DNA of 14,992 bases from Labilibaculum sp041595635 (GTDB lineage: Bacteria > Bacteroidota > Bacteroidia > Bacteroidales > Marinifilaceae), in assembly GCF_041595635.1 (NCBI RefSeq), contig NZ_JBFHJW010000084.1, forward strand, positions 1 to 14,992, given 5' to 3'. Both the position numbers and the translations under genes were made by a program. The notes beneath the pieces are model-generated. The model did no database searches, had not been told where the DNA came from, and was given only the letters and a program-made list of their open reading frames with translations. This document shows, piece by piece, positions 1 through 6,536 of the stretch; the stretch's first letter is position 1, and the number at the start of each line of letters is the position of its first letter.

Positions 1-104
1 TCACTTACACCCGCTTCTTCTAATTCATCATACGTATCTTCCATCGTATCACAGCCAGCAAAAATAAATGCCAAAAGCGATAACATATATATAATTTTTT
101 TCAT
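1..104 (-). CDS. N-terminus of a lipoprotein (cut by the left edge)
   Basis: Reading down from the ATG at 104-102, 34 complete codons are open to the window edge. The protein starts MKKIIYMLSLLAFIFAGCD: two lysines, a hydrophobic stretch and a lipobox-like FAGC, with the acylated cysteine at residue 18. This marks a signal peptidase II substrate. Just after the cysteine the chain is rich in Asp and Glu (DTMED, then DELEE). In Bacteroidota, acidic residues close to the lipidated cysteine are linked to export of lipoproteins to the cell surface, so surface display is plausible. The start lies 32 bp beyond the stop of the TonB-dependent receptor on the same strand, so the two are probably co-transcribed and may work together in uptake of one substrate. 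Too little of the protein is visible to name a family. The visible part does not resemble the start of a SusD protein strongly enough to claim that. Confidence 0.8.
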   Translation of the reverse strand, partial: MKKIIYMLSLLAFIFAGCDTMEDTYDELEEAGVS

Positions 105-136
105 CGTATCTTATTTTTTGGTTTTAAAATGACTGA

Positions 137-2695
137 TTAAAATTTAACTTTTAAACCTGTTGACCAAGTAGTTCCAAAACCGTAGAAAACCATTGCTGAT
201 TCAGCATTGTGATTGTCTCCATCATCCGATTTTGAAATGTATTCTGCATCAAACAAGTTTTGAACATTACCATTAATCGAAGCATCTAAATTACCAATTT
301 TAAATTTGTAGCTAAAGTTGAAATCAACAAGACCTACATCAGGCAATTCCCATGCATCCACTCCAGAATCAGCTTCTGTTGTTCTATTCGTAGGATCAAA
401 ATCAGCATAATGGTTTCCGTAGTAAGTGTAATCAGCACCAATTCTTAGGTCTTCTAAAACCTCATAACTTACCGATAAAGAACCTGTCATTTGAGCAGAA
501 TTACCTACATGAACATCTTTAACATAGGCATTAAACTCACCAAGAGCATTCTGTTCATCATCATAAAGAGTAAACGCTACATCATCTTGATAAACCCAAT
601 CTCCATAAGAGAAACTACCATGAAAGGAAAGCTTATTAGCTGGCCGGTAATTTGCTTCAATCTCAACACCTTGGTGCAATTGATTCAAACCAGCAATATT
701 TGCAGTCTCATCTCCAATACTAGTTACAATAGCACGATCTTTCCAATTGGTACGATAAATATTTACTTTTGCATCGAAATTGGTAGCAGTATAGCCATAA
801 CCCAATTCGAAGGTGATGATTTTCTCATATTTTACACCTTCATTCACTTCATTGGTGTAATTCAAGAAAATATTTGAGAAGTAAGGAGCTCTTTTAACAT
901 ATCCACCATTCACAAATACATTGTGAACCGAATTAATTTTGTAGTTAAATCCTCCTTTTACATTCCAAGGATAAAAATTCTGCCAGTCAGAAGTCTGATC
1001 TGAATCTGAATCTAGATAGTTGAAGTAATCAACACGTTGGTATGCTTTTCTTGAGAAAGCTGCTGATATAAATGCACTGTAATCATCGGTTACATATTCC
1101 GATTGACCGAATAATCCTGTGTACATTACTTTTCCATCATCGTAATAAGAATACTTGTCGCCTTTATATAACTTAGTACTCGCATCTCTATTCATATCGT
1201 AAGAATCTAAATAGAAAGCTCCCCCTAATAAATCGTCAACTTCTCTGTAATGTTCTCCTTTGTAGTAACGACCATCGAAACCAGCAGTTAACACTAAGTT
1301 ATCGTAATTTTTAGTTAAAGTTGATAGTAAACCATACCAAGCATGGTTATTTACTGAGTTACCCACAATCGCTTGAGATCCATCTACTGTATAAGTAGCA
1401 TTCAATTCTGAAACTGCATCGAAATCCAATAGTCCATCACCAGTACGAAGAGTTGCATCGTAATCTTCACCAGTACTACTATTAACACTTAATAGTTTGC
1501 TCTGATCTCCACTAATTCTACGACCACCACCTGTACCAATTGAGGCATAAGCAGATGTTGTTAAAGAAGTAGCATCATCAATATTCCAGTAATGATTCAA
1601 TTGAGCTTGAGGTTTGTGGTAGTAATTGTATCCATATCCACCACCATAAACTTCACCATCGCGAATACCATAATCAGAATTGTATTTGAATTCATCTTTA
1701 TTGGTTCTGTATTGCTCCATGGTATGTTTGTTACCACGTTGATTGTGCCATTGAGGAGCACCAGTAATCATGAAAGCAACAGTATGCTCTTCGTTGATTT
1801 TTTTAGAAATATTCGCAAAATAACTCCAAGCATCGAAATCAGTTCCTTTCACATAACCATCACCATAAGTATGAGAACCCAAAAGAGAAACAGCCCATCC
1901 ATTATCCATCAAACCAGTAGATACAGTGAAAAGTTGTTTTTGGTAACCCGAATTGGCAACACTTGTTTTTACAACACCACCTTTTTTAGCATCAGCACCT
2001 TTAAGCAGAATGTTAATGGTTCCTCCTACTGAAGAAAGTCCAAGTTTAGAAGCTCCAAGTCCTCTTTGAACCTGCATAGTACGAGTTACATCTGACAAAC
2101 CAGCCCAGTTCGACCAGTATACTTTACCACTCTCCATGTCGTTAACAGGAATACCATTAATCAACACACCTACATTGTTCGAATCAAATCCACGAACATA
2201 AACAGTTGCATCACCAAATCCTCCACCTTCTTTCGAAGTATAGATAGATGGTGTAGATTTCAAAATTTCAGGAAACTCCTGAGTTCCTAATTTATCCTGA
2301 ATAATCTCAGGACTAATAGTTGAAACCGCTACTGGAGTTTCGCGATCAGTTACGATAGAAGCCATCACACTTACTTCTTTCAAACCAACAGCATCAGCAT
2401 CTAACTTAATAGTTCCTAGGTTTTGAGTACCATTTAAGCTAATTTCTTGATTTAAAAAACCAACGAAACTCACAATAATTTTAGAAGTCCCCTTAGGCAA
2501 TTCTAGGCTAAACGAACCATCAAAACCAGAAACCGTTCCAACCGAGGTTCCGGCTGCAACAATAGACGCACCAGGTAAACTTTCATTGGTAGCGCCATCT
2601 ACGACAACACCTGTAACGGTGTTTTGAGCAATAGCTGCAATGGACAACATCATCACTGCTGCCATTGTCAAAATACTTCTCATAGCATTTTTCAT
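137..2695 (-). CDS. TonB-dependent outer-membrane receptor
   Basis: This 852-residue protein imports an unknown substrate across the outer membrane using energy passed on by TonB/ExbBD. Residues 1-24 are a signal peptide ending AIAQ. Residues about 26-100 are a carboxypeptidase-regulatory-like beta-sandwich (TGVVVDGATNESLPGAS, then GTVSGFDGSFSLELP). Residues about 118-232 form the plug, with the typical VYVRGFDSNN, VLINGIPVND, VQRGLGASKLG and VGGTINI segments. The remainder is a Tyr/Asn/Asp-rich beta-barrel ending in GLKVKF, with the terminal Phe expected for outer-membrane insertion. Length and layout are normal. No SusD-like gene is adjacent; instead a lipoprotein gene follows after 32 bp. 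The aromatic, asparagine-rich barrel does not show whether the ligand is a glycan, siderophore, metal or peptide. A promoter at 2777-2808 and an inverted repeat in the leader suggest control of its own transcription unit. Confidence 0.95.
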   Translation of the reverse strand: MKNAMRSILTMAAVMMLSIAAIAQNTVTGVVVDGATNESLPGASIVAAGTSVGTVSGFDGSFSLELPKGTSKIIVSFVGFLNQEISLNGTQNLGTIKLDADAVGLKEVSVMASIVTDRETPVAVSTISPEIIQDKLGTQEFPEILKSTPSIYTSKEGGGFGDATVYVRGFDSNNVGVLINGIPVNDMESGKVYWSNWAGLSDVTRTMQVQRGLGASKLGLSSVGGTINILLKGADAKKGGVVKTSVANSGYQKQLFTVSTGLMDNGWAVSLLGSHTYGDGYVKGTDFDAWSYFANISKKINEEHTVAFMITGAPQWHNQRGNKHTMEQYRTNKDEFKYNSDYGIRDGEVYGGGYGYNYYHKPQAQLNHYWNIDDATSLTTSAYASIGTGGGRRISGDQSKLLSVNSSTGEDYDATLRTGDGLLDFDAVSELNATYTVDGSQAIVGNSVNNHAWYGLLSTLTKNYDNLVLTAGFDGRYYKGEHYREVDDLLGGAFYLDSYDMNRDASTKLYKGDKYSYYDDGKVMYTGLFGQSEYVTDDYSAFISAAFSRKAYQRVDYFNYLDSDSDQTSDWQNFYPWNVKGGFNYKINSVHNVFVNGGYVKRAPYFSNIFLNYTNEVNEGVKYEKIITFELGYGYTATNFDAKVNIYRTNWKDRAIVTSIGDETANIAGLNQLHQGVEIEANYRPANKLSFHGSFSYGDWVYQDDVAFTLYDDEQNALGEFNAYVKDVHVGNSAQMTGSLSVSYEVLEDLRIGADYTYYGNHYADFDPTNRTTEADSGVDAWELPDVGLVDFNFSYKFKIGNLDASINGNVQNLFDAEYISKSDDGDNHNAESAMVFYGFGTTWSTGLKVKF

Positions 2696-2721
2696 AAAAC
2701 AATTTGTTAGGTTAGTAATTG

Positions 2722-2739
2722 TGTGGTAAAATCACCACA
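2722..2739. repeat. Perfect inverted repeat in the TonB receptor leader
   Basis: TGTGGT (2722-2727) and ACCACA (2734-2739) are exact reverse complements separated by six bases. The repeat lies 27-44 bp upstream of the receptor start codon and downstream of its predicted promoter, so it falls inside the 5' leader. It could be an operator for a dimeric regulator or a small RNA hairpin. The arms are short and chance cannot be excluded. Confidence 0.4.
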
Positions 2740-2776
2740 AAATCATCTCACATTCATTGAGAAAAAAAAAGATTCA

Positions 2777-2808
2777 CAAAAGTGGTTGCTTTTTAACTTT
2801 TTAGCAAA
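2777..2808 (-). promoter_or_regulatory. Likely promoter of the TonB receptor
   Basis: On the minus strand there is a TTTG -33 element (2808-2805), then exactly 20 bp, then CACTTTTG (2784-2777), which differs from the Bacteroidota -7 consensus TAnnTTTG at one base. Transcription would start near 2770, giving a leader of about 75 nt that contains the inverted repeat at 2722-2739. Confidence 0.5.
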
Positions 2809-3276
2809 AAAAAAATGAACTAATTTCGACAGTTCCGTTATTTTTTACCGTTTTTCGATAAAAACTACTTTATCTGGTAAACTAGACCCTATTTTTATTA
2901 TCCTTTTTTTGTAAAAAGCCATTTGATAAAAACAAGTTTATTAAATTATATAGAGAACGAAAGATACTATTTTTCGTATAGAACACATAATCAAATATCA
3001 CCTAAATACTTAGTTTTAAACTTGTTTCATTTTTTTATTTAAAATAACAGATAGCAAATAGCTCAATTATCCCTCTACACTTGCGATACCCACCGATGAA
3101 ATCGTAAATTAATCTTATTCTAAATTGAACTATCACCATTATTATTTTCGCTACAAAGAAAGTATATCATCAAGTAGCCAATGTTAATTTAACATCAATA
3201 AAAGGCAAAGAATTAAAACCAAGCATTAAAATAAAATTAAATTGATCAGAACAGAACAAATCACAAAAATAAAACG
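2809..3276. other. AT-rich intergenic region between divergent units
   Basis: This stretch separates the minus-strand TonB receptor unit from the plus-strand typA unit. It is very AT-rich, with many runs of T and A. I see no open frame with a plausible start and coding character, no tRNA-like cloverleaf and no convincing terminator hairpin. It may simply hold spaced promoter regions for the two divergent genes. Confidence 0.5.
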
Positions 3277-3284
3277 TACTTTTG
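3277..3284 (+). promoter_or_regulatory. Probable typA promoter (-7 element)
   Basis: TACTTTTG is an exact match to the Bacteroidota -7 consensus TAnnTTTG. It is followed by CA, as at the rplM promoter in this same window. I see no clear TTG -33 element about 20 bp upstream, so the call rests on the -7 box and its position. Transcription would begin near 3291, leaving a leader of about 160 nt before typA. Confidence 0.5.
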
Positions 3285-3294
3285 CAGCCGCATT

Positions 3295-3359
3295 TTGAAC
3301 AACGCAATCGATTCTGTCACAACAATTTCGTTCTTGATTAGAATAAAAACGATGTTCAA
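3295..3359 (+). promoter_or_regulatory. Possible structured leader RNA of typA
   Basis: Immediately after the predicted start site the RNA can fold into an imperfect hairpin. TTGAAC (3295-3300) pairs with GTTCAA (3354-3359), ATCG (3307-3310) with CGAT (3350-3353), and ATTCT (3311-3315) with AGAAT (3340-3344). A six-base bulge lies on one side, a five-A bulge on the other, and the apex is 24 nt. The 3' arm contains the ATG of a 28-codon upstream frame. The helices are all exact matches but short and AT-rich. A regulatory role is inference. Confidence 0.3.
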
Positions 3360-3438
3360 TTCTAGCAATAAAATTAAAAGAAAGAGAATGCAACATCCTA
3401 TTTCATTAGCTTACAGAGGATATTACTTCTCAAATTAA
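3352..3438 (+). CDS. Possible 28-codon upstream ORF in the typA leader
   Basis: An ATG at 3352 opens a frame of 28 codons ending TAA at 3436-3438, 11 bp before the typA start. The peptide begins MFNSSNKIKRKRM and ends RGYYFSN. It is basic and has neither a signal peptide nor a motif I recognise. Its start codon lies in the arm of the predicted leader hairpin. If it is translated, ribosomes finishing here could reinitiate at typA. It may equally be a chance frame in a long leader: there is no Shine-Dalgarno sequence, and its codon use cannot be judged at this length. Confidence 0.2.
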   Translation: MFNSSNKIKRKRMQHPISLAYRGYYFSN

Positions 3439-3449
3439 TAAAATACAAG

Positions 3450-5246
3450 ATGAGGAAATTGAGAAACATTGCCATTATTGCTCACGTTGACCACGGCAAG
3501 ACTACTTTGGTTGATAAAATGATAATGCATAGTAACATTTTTAGAAAAAATGAGAACCCGGGTGATTTAATCCTTGACAACAACGACCTGGAAAGAGAGA
3601 GAGGAATCACCATCTTGTCGAAGAACGTATCTCTCGAATACAAAGGAGTGAAAATCAATATTATTGACACTCCAGGTCACTCCGACTTTGGAGGTGAAGT
3701 TGAGCGTGTTTTGAACATGGCCGATGGTGTATTACTACTCGTTGATGCTTTTGAAGGAACAATGCCTCAAACTCGTTTTGTACTCCAAAAAGCTTTATCA
3801 TTAGGCCTTAAACCGGTTGTAGTTGTAAATAAAGTTGACAAACCAAACTGTAGACCAGAAGAAGTTCAGGAGCAAGTTTTCGAATTGATGTTTAATTTGG
3901 AAGCCACCGAAGAACAATTAGACTTCCCAACAGTTTATGGTTCTGCCAAACAAGGCTGGATGTCGAAAGACTGGCAAAAGCCAACAGAAGATATTACTGC
4001 TGTTCTAGATGCTGTTATTGACTACATTCCAGAGCCAAAAACCATCGAAGGAACTCCTCAGATGTTGATTACATCACTTGACTTTTCAGCTTATGTTGGT
4101 CGTATTGCTGTTGGACGTGTTCATAGAGGAGAACTTCGCGAAGGAATGGATGTTACTTTGGTGAAGCCTGATGGCAGCATCAAAAAACAAAGAATTAAAG
4201 AACTACACATATTCACAGGTCTTGGAAAAGAAAAAGTTCAATCAGTAGCCTCAGGTGAAATATGTGCTTTAGTAGGTATTGAAGGATTTGATATCGGAGA
4301 TTCTATCTGTAGTGTTGAAAACCCAGAGCCATTAAAACCAATTGCTATTGACGAGCCTACAATGAGTATGCTATTCACCATCAACAACTCTCCTTTTTAT
4401 GGAAAAGATGGTAAATTCGTTACTTCTCGTCACTTAATTGATCGACTTAACAAAGAATTAGAGAAGAACTTAGCACTTCGCGTTGAACAAACTGAATCTG
4501 CTGATTCCTTTATTGTATATGGCCGTGGTGTTCTTCACTTGTCTGTACTTATCGAAACAATGCGTCGCGAAGGTTACGAACTTCAGGTTGGACAGCCACA
4601 GGTAATCATCAAAGAAATTGATGGTAAAAAATGTGAGCCTGTTGAATTTTTATTCATCGATCTTCCCGAAGATGTTTCTGGAAAAGCCATTGAGATTGTC
4701 ACTCAACGCAAAGGTGAAATGCTAACCATGGAACGCAAGGCTGATCGTATTCACCTTGAATTCCATATTCCTTCAAGAGGTATTATCGGATTAAGAAATC
4801 AATTGCTTACTGCAACTGCAGGTGAAGCTGTCATTTCTCACCGATTTTTAGAGTACCAAGCTCACAAAGGACCAATTCCTGGACGTGTTAATGGTTCTTT
4901 AATTGCCATGGAAACTGGATTAACATTTGCTTATGCACTAAATAAATTACAAGACAGAGGAACCTTCTTTGTTGGTCCAACTGTTGAAATTTACGAAGGT
5001 CAGGTAATTGGAGAAAACAATCGCGCAGGTGATTTGGTTATTAACGTAACAAAAACCAAAAAACTTACCAATATGCGTACTTCTGGCACCGATGATAAAG
5101 TGAGATTATCACCTCCAATCATTCACTCTCTAGAAGAAGCATTGGAATACATTCAAGGCGATGAGTATGTAGAACTTACACCAAATTCTATTCGACTAAG
5201 AAAAATATTCTTGAAAGAAACCGATCGCAAACGATCAGCGAAATAA
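3450..5246 (+). CDS. typA: Ribosome-associated GTPase TypA/BipA
   Basis: TypA (BipA) is a translational GTPase of the EF-G/LepA group that binds the ribosome and supports 50S assembly and growth under cold or other stress. The 598-residue length is normal. All nucleotide-binding motifs are visible: AHVDHGKTT at 11-19 (P-loop), RGITI at 51-55 (switch I), DTPGH at 73-77 (switch II), NKVD at 127-130 (guanine specificity) and SAK near 165. Domain II follows at about 205-300. The EF-G-like domain includes GRGVLHLSVLIETMRREGYE, a hallmark of this family. The C-terminal region carries the TypA-specific RGIIGLRNQLLTATAGEAV segment. The start gives the canonical MRKLRNIAIIAHVDHGKTT beginning. There is no Shine-Dalgarno sequence before it, as is usual in this phylum. 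The gene stands alone, with its own promoter and a strong terminator, and converges on a ferredoxin gene. Confidence 0.97.
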   Translation: MRKLRNIAIIAHVDHGKTTLVDKMIMHSNIFRKNENPGDLILDNNDLERERGITILSKNVSLEYKGVKINIIDTPGHSDFGGEVERVLNMADGVLLLVDAFEGTMPQTRFVLQKALSLGLKPVVVVNKVDKPNCRPEEVQEQVFELMFNLEATEEQLDFPTVYGSAKQGWMSKDWQKPTEDITAVLDAVIDYIPEPKTIEGTPQMLITSLDFSAYVGRIAVGRVHRGELREGMDVTLVKPDGSIKKQRIKELHIFTGLGKEKVQSVASGEICALVGIEGFDIGDSICSVENPEPLKPIAIDEPTMSMLFTINNSPFYGKDGKFVTSRHLIDRLNKELEKNLALRVEQTESADSFIVYGRGVLHLSVLIETMRREGYELQVGQPQVIIKEIDGKKCEPVEFLFIDLPEDVSGKAIEIVTQRKGEMLTMERKADRIHLEFHIPSRGIIGLRNQLLTATAGEAVISHRFLEYQAHKGPIPGRVNGSLIAMETGLTFAYALNKLQDRGTFFVGPTVEIYEGQVIGENNRAGDLVINVTKTKKLTNMRTSGTDDKVRLSPPIIHSLEEALEYIQGDEYVELTPNSIRLRKIFLKETDRKRSAK

Positions 5247-5285
5247 TTTTAGATCTAGCACAGATTTAAAATCAACTCATCTATT

Positions 5286-5324
5286 AAAAGAGCGATTTCC
5301 AAGTAAGGAATTCGCTCTTTTTTT
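5286..5324 (+). terminator. Intrinsic terminator of typA, possibly bidirectional
   Basis: AAAAGAGCGATTTCC (5286-5300) pairs with GGAATTCGCTCTTTT (5307-5321) across a six-base loop, giving 15 positions with one T-T mismatch. A T-run at 5318-5324 completes a rho-independent terminator for typA. Read on the other strand, the stem is followed by four T, so it may also stop the convergent ferredoxin transcript. Confidence 0.9.
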
Positions 5325-5333
5325 CTTTTAAGC

Positions 5334-5558
5334 TCACTTGTTTATACGAATGCATTTTCCCGGACAGATATCAGCAGCCCGCTGATTCTTTTGAATTTCA
5401 TCGGCGAACAATTCTAATTCAAAAAAATTCGCACGCTTAGCAGACCCCAACAAATCGCAACGACCGTCATCCTGATTCATAGACCAAAACCCGGGAGCAA
5501 GTTCAACACAATACGCACAACCAATACACTTTTCTCTATAATGAATCACTTTTGCCAT
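5334..5558 (-). CDS. Small single-cluster 4Fe-4S ferredoxin
   Basis: This 74-residue protein is a low-potential electron carrier in the cytoplasm. Cys11, Cys14 and Cys17 form CxxCxxC (CIGCAYC), and the distant Cys65-Pro supplies the fourth ligand, as in monocluster bacterial and archaeal ferredoxins. Two extra cysteines are present, Cys34 and Cys69; the latter lies four residues after the fourth ligand (CPGKC). They could form a disulfide or be spare ligands. I chose the ATG at 5558 rather than the in-frame ATG at 5585. A purine-rich AGAGAGGAAA directly precedes it, the protein then begins MAKVIHYREKC as expected, and the longer start would overlap the likely -7 box at 5583-5590. The redox partner is not evident from the neighbours. 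The gene stands alone, between a convergent typA and a divergent stress module. Confidence 0.88.
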   Translation of the reverse strand: MAKVIHYREKCIGCAYCVELAPGFWSMNQDDGRCDLLGSAKRANFFELELFADEIQKNQRAADICPGKCIRINK

Positions 5559-5582
5559 TTTCCTCTCTCTATTTTCAAAAAC

Positions 5583-5590
5583 CAAATGTA
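5583..5590 (-). promoter_or_regulatory. Likely -7 element of the ferredoxin gene
   Basis: On the minus strand this reads TACATTTG, an exact match to TAnnTTTG. It sits 25 bp upstream of the chosen ATG at 5558, leaving a leader of under 20 nt. No clear TTG -33 element is found 19-21 bp further upstream, so the call is moderate. Confidence 0.45.
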
Positions 5591-5666
5591 AGATTTTTTA
5601 ACTAATTTTTTTATCGCTGATTTATAGCACTTTACGCTTGTGTTGATATTTTTTACAGTACTATGT

Positions 5667-5699
5667 TTTGCATACTACCTTTTTTTATACGTATATTTG
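5667..5699 (+). promoter_or_regulatory. Promoter of the PadR-PspC module
   Basis: TTTG (5667-5670), a 21-bp spacer and TATATTTG (5692-5699) make a textbook Bacteroidota promoter. Transcription would start near 5706, about 42 nt before the first gene of the unit at 5748. This is among the best promoter matches in the window. Confidence 0.75.
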
Positions 5700-5747
5700 T
5701 ATAACAAACAAGCATCACTCTTACAAATAGTCTAAATAAGAAATGCC

Positions 5748-6179
5748 ATGAACAAAAGAAATCATTCAATCGGAAAGCTAAGTCTGATTCTAATGCTTCT
5801 ATTTTCTTGGACAATAACATCCAACGCTCAGTACATCAGCAAAAACACCAAACAACCGGAAATAATTGCACCCTTTGTAAAAATACTATCAGACTACCTA
5901 AGTAAAGAGCAATCAGAATTTTCAAATCCAACAATGAGACTTACGAAAGAGAATACATACTTAAATACAAACCTTTTCTTTTTCGAAGAAAATATTCAGA
6001 TATGCAAAGACATTCTGACTGAAACAACAAAAGACAAAAGCACAAACATTGATTTTTCCACAAAAGAAGACCAAACATCAAATGATTCTGTTCTTTTCCA
6101 AAAACAACCAGTTCTGAGAGAAAAACAAGAATATAAGAGCATCTGGAATCATCCAGGAAACAGTAATACAGGAATTTAA
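5748..6179 (+). CDS. Unrecognised small secreted protein heading the PadR-PspC unit
   Basis: I do not recognise this 143-residue protein. Residues 1-28 are a clear signal peptide (basic start, a hydrophobic stretch around LSLILMLLFSW, end SNAQ), so it is exported to the periplasm or beyond. The mature part is hydrophilic, rich in Lys, Thr, Ser, Asn and Glu, contains a single cysteine within IQICKDIL, and has no transmembrane segment or repeat. The evidence that it is a real gene is the strong promoter at 5667-5699, the signal peptide and the tight spacing to the PadR gene (12 bp). Its position suggests a link with envelope sensing or repair, but that is inference from context only. It may be restricted to this lineage. 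Confidence 0.7.
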   Translation: MNKRNHSIGKLSLILMLLFSWTITSNAQYISKNTKQPEIIAPFVKILSDYLSKEQSEFSNPTMRLTKENTYLNTNLFFFEENIQICKDILTETTKDKSTNIDFSTKEDQTSNDSVLFQKQPVLREKQEYKSIWNHPGNSNTGI

Positions 6180-6191
6180 TTTACGCCAAAT

Positions 6192-6515
6192 ATGAAAATA
6201 GCAAATACCAAAGCCCAAATGCGTAAAGGAGTGTTGGAATACTGCATTCTCTCCATTTTATCGAGAAACGATGCCTATGCCTCAGACATTATCAAGGAGC
6301 TTAAAGAAGCAAAAATGATTGTTGTGGAAGGCACTTTATATCCGCTCCTCACTCGCTTAAAAAACGATGGACTCCTTAGCTACCGATGGGAAGAATCGAC
6401 TCAGGGACCCCCTCGCAAATACTACACCATTGTAGAAACCGGTAGCGAATTTTTAAAAGAATTGGATCAATCCTGGCAAGACCTAGTTGATGCCGTTAAC
6501 ACCATTAAAAAATAA
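6192..6515 (+). CDS. PadR-family transcriptional regulator
   Basis: This 107-residue protein is a winged-helix DNA-binding regulator of the PadR type, usually a dimeric repressor. The pattern is complete: KGVLEYCILSILSR at 12-25, the helix-turn-helix with YASDIIKEL at 29-37, the recognition helix EGTLYPLLTRLKNDGLL at 46-62, and the wing YRWEESTQGPPRKYYTI at 64-80. A short C-terminal helix provides dimerisation, as in the small (about 100-residue, subfamily-2-like) PadR proteins. It lies between the orphan secreted gene and the large PspC gene, with gaps of 12 and 21 bp. A PadR next to a PspC membrane protein is a familiar pairing in Bacteroidota, and the regulator probably controls its own unit. 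The inducing signal is unknown. Confidence 0.93.
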   Translation: MKIANTKAQMRKGVLEYCILSILSRNDAYASDIIKELKEAKMIVVEGTLYPLLTRLKNDGLLSYRWEESTQGPPRKYYTIVETGSEFLKELDQSWQDLVDAVNTIKK

Positions 6516-6536
6516 GCCCTATAAACCAACATACCC

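Noticed and set aside
491..877. Plus-strand open frame of 128 codons
   Set aside because: Lies wholly inside the TonB receptor gene on the opposite strand. The translation has no recognisable domain and its composition reflects the barrel codons read backwards.
1592..2032. Plus-strand open frame of 146 codons
   Set aside because: Also antisense to the TonB receptor plug/barrel region. No signal or family likeness, and the receptor reading is certain.
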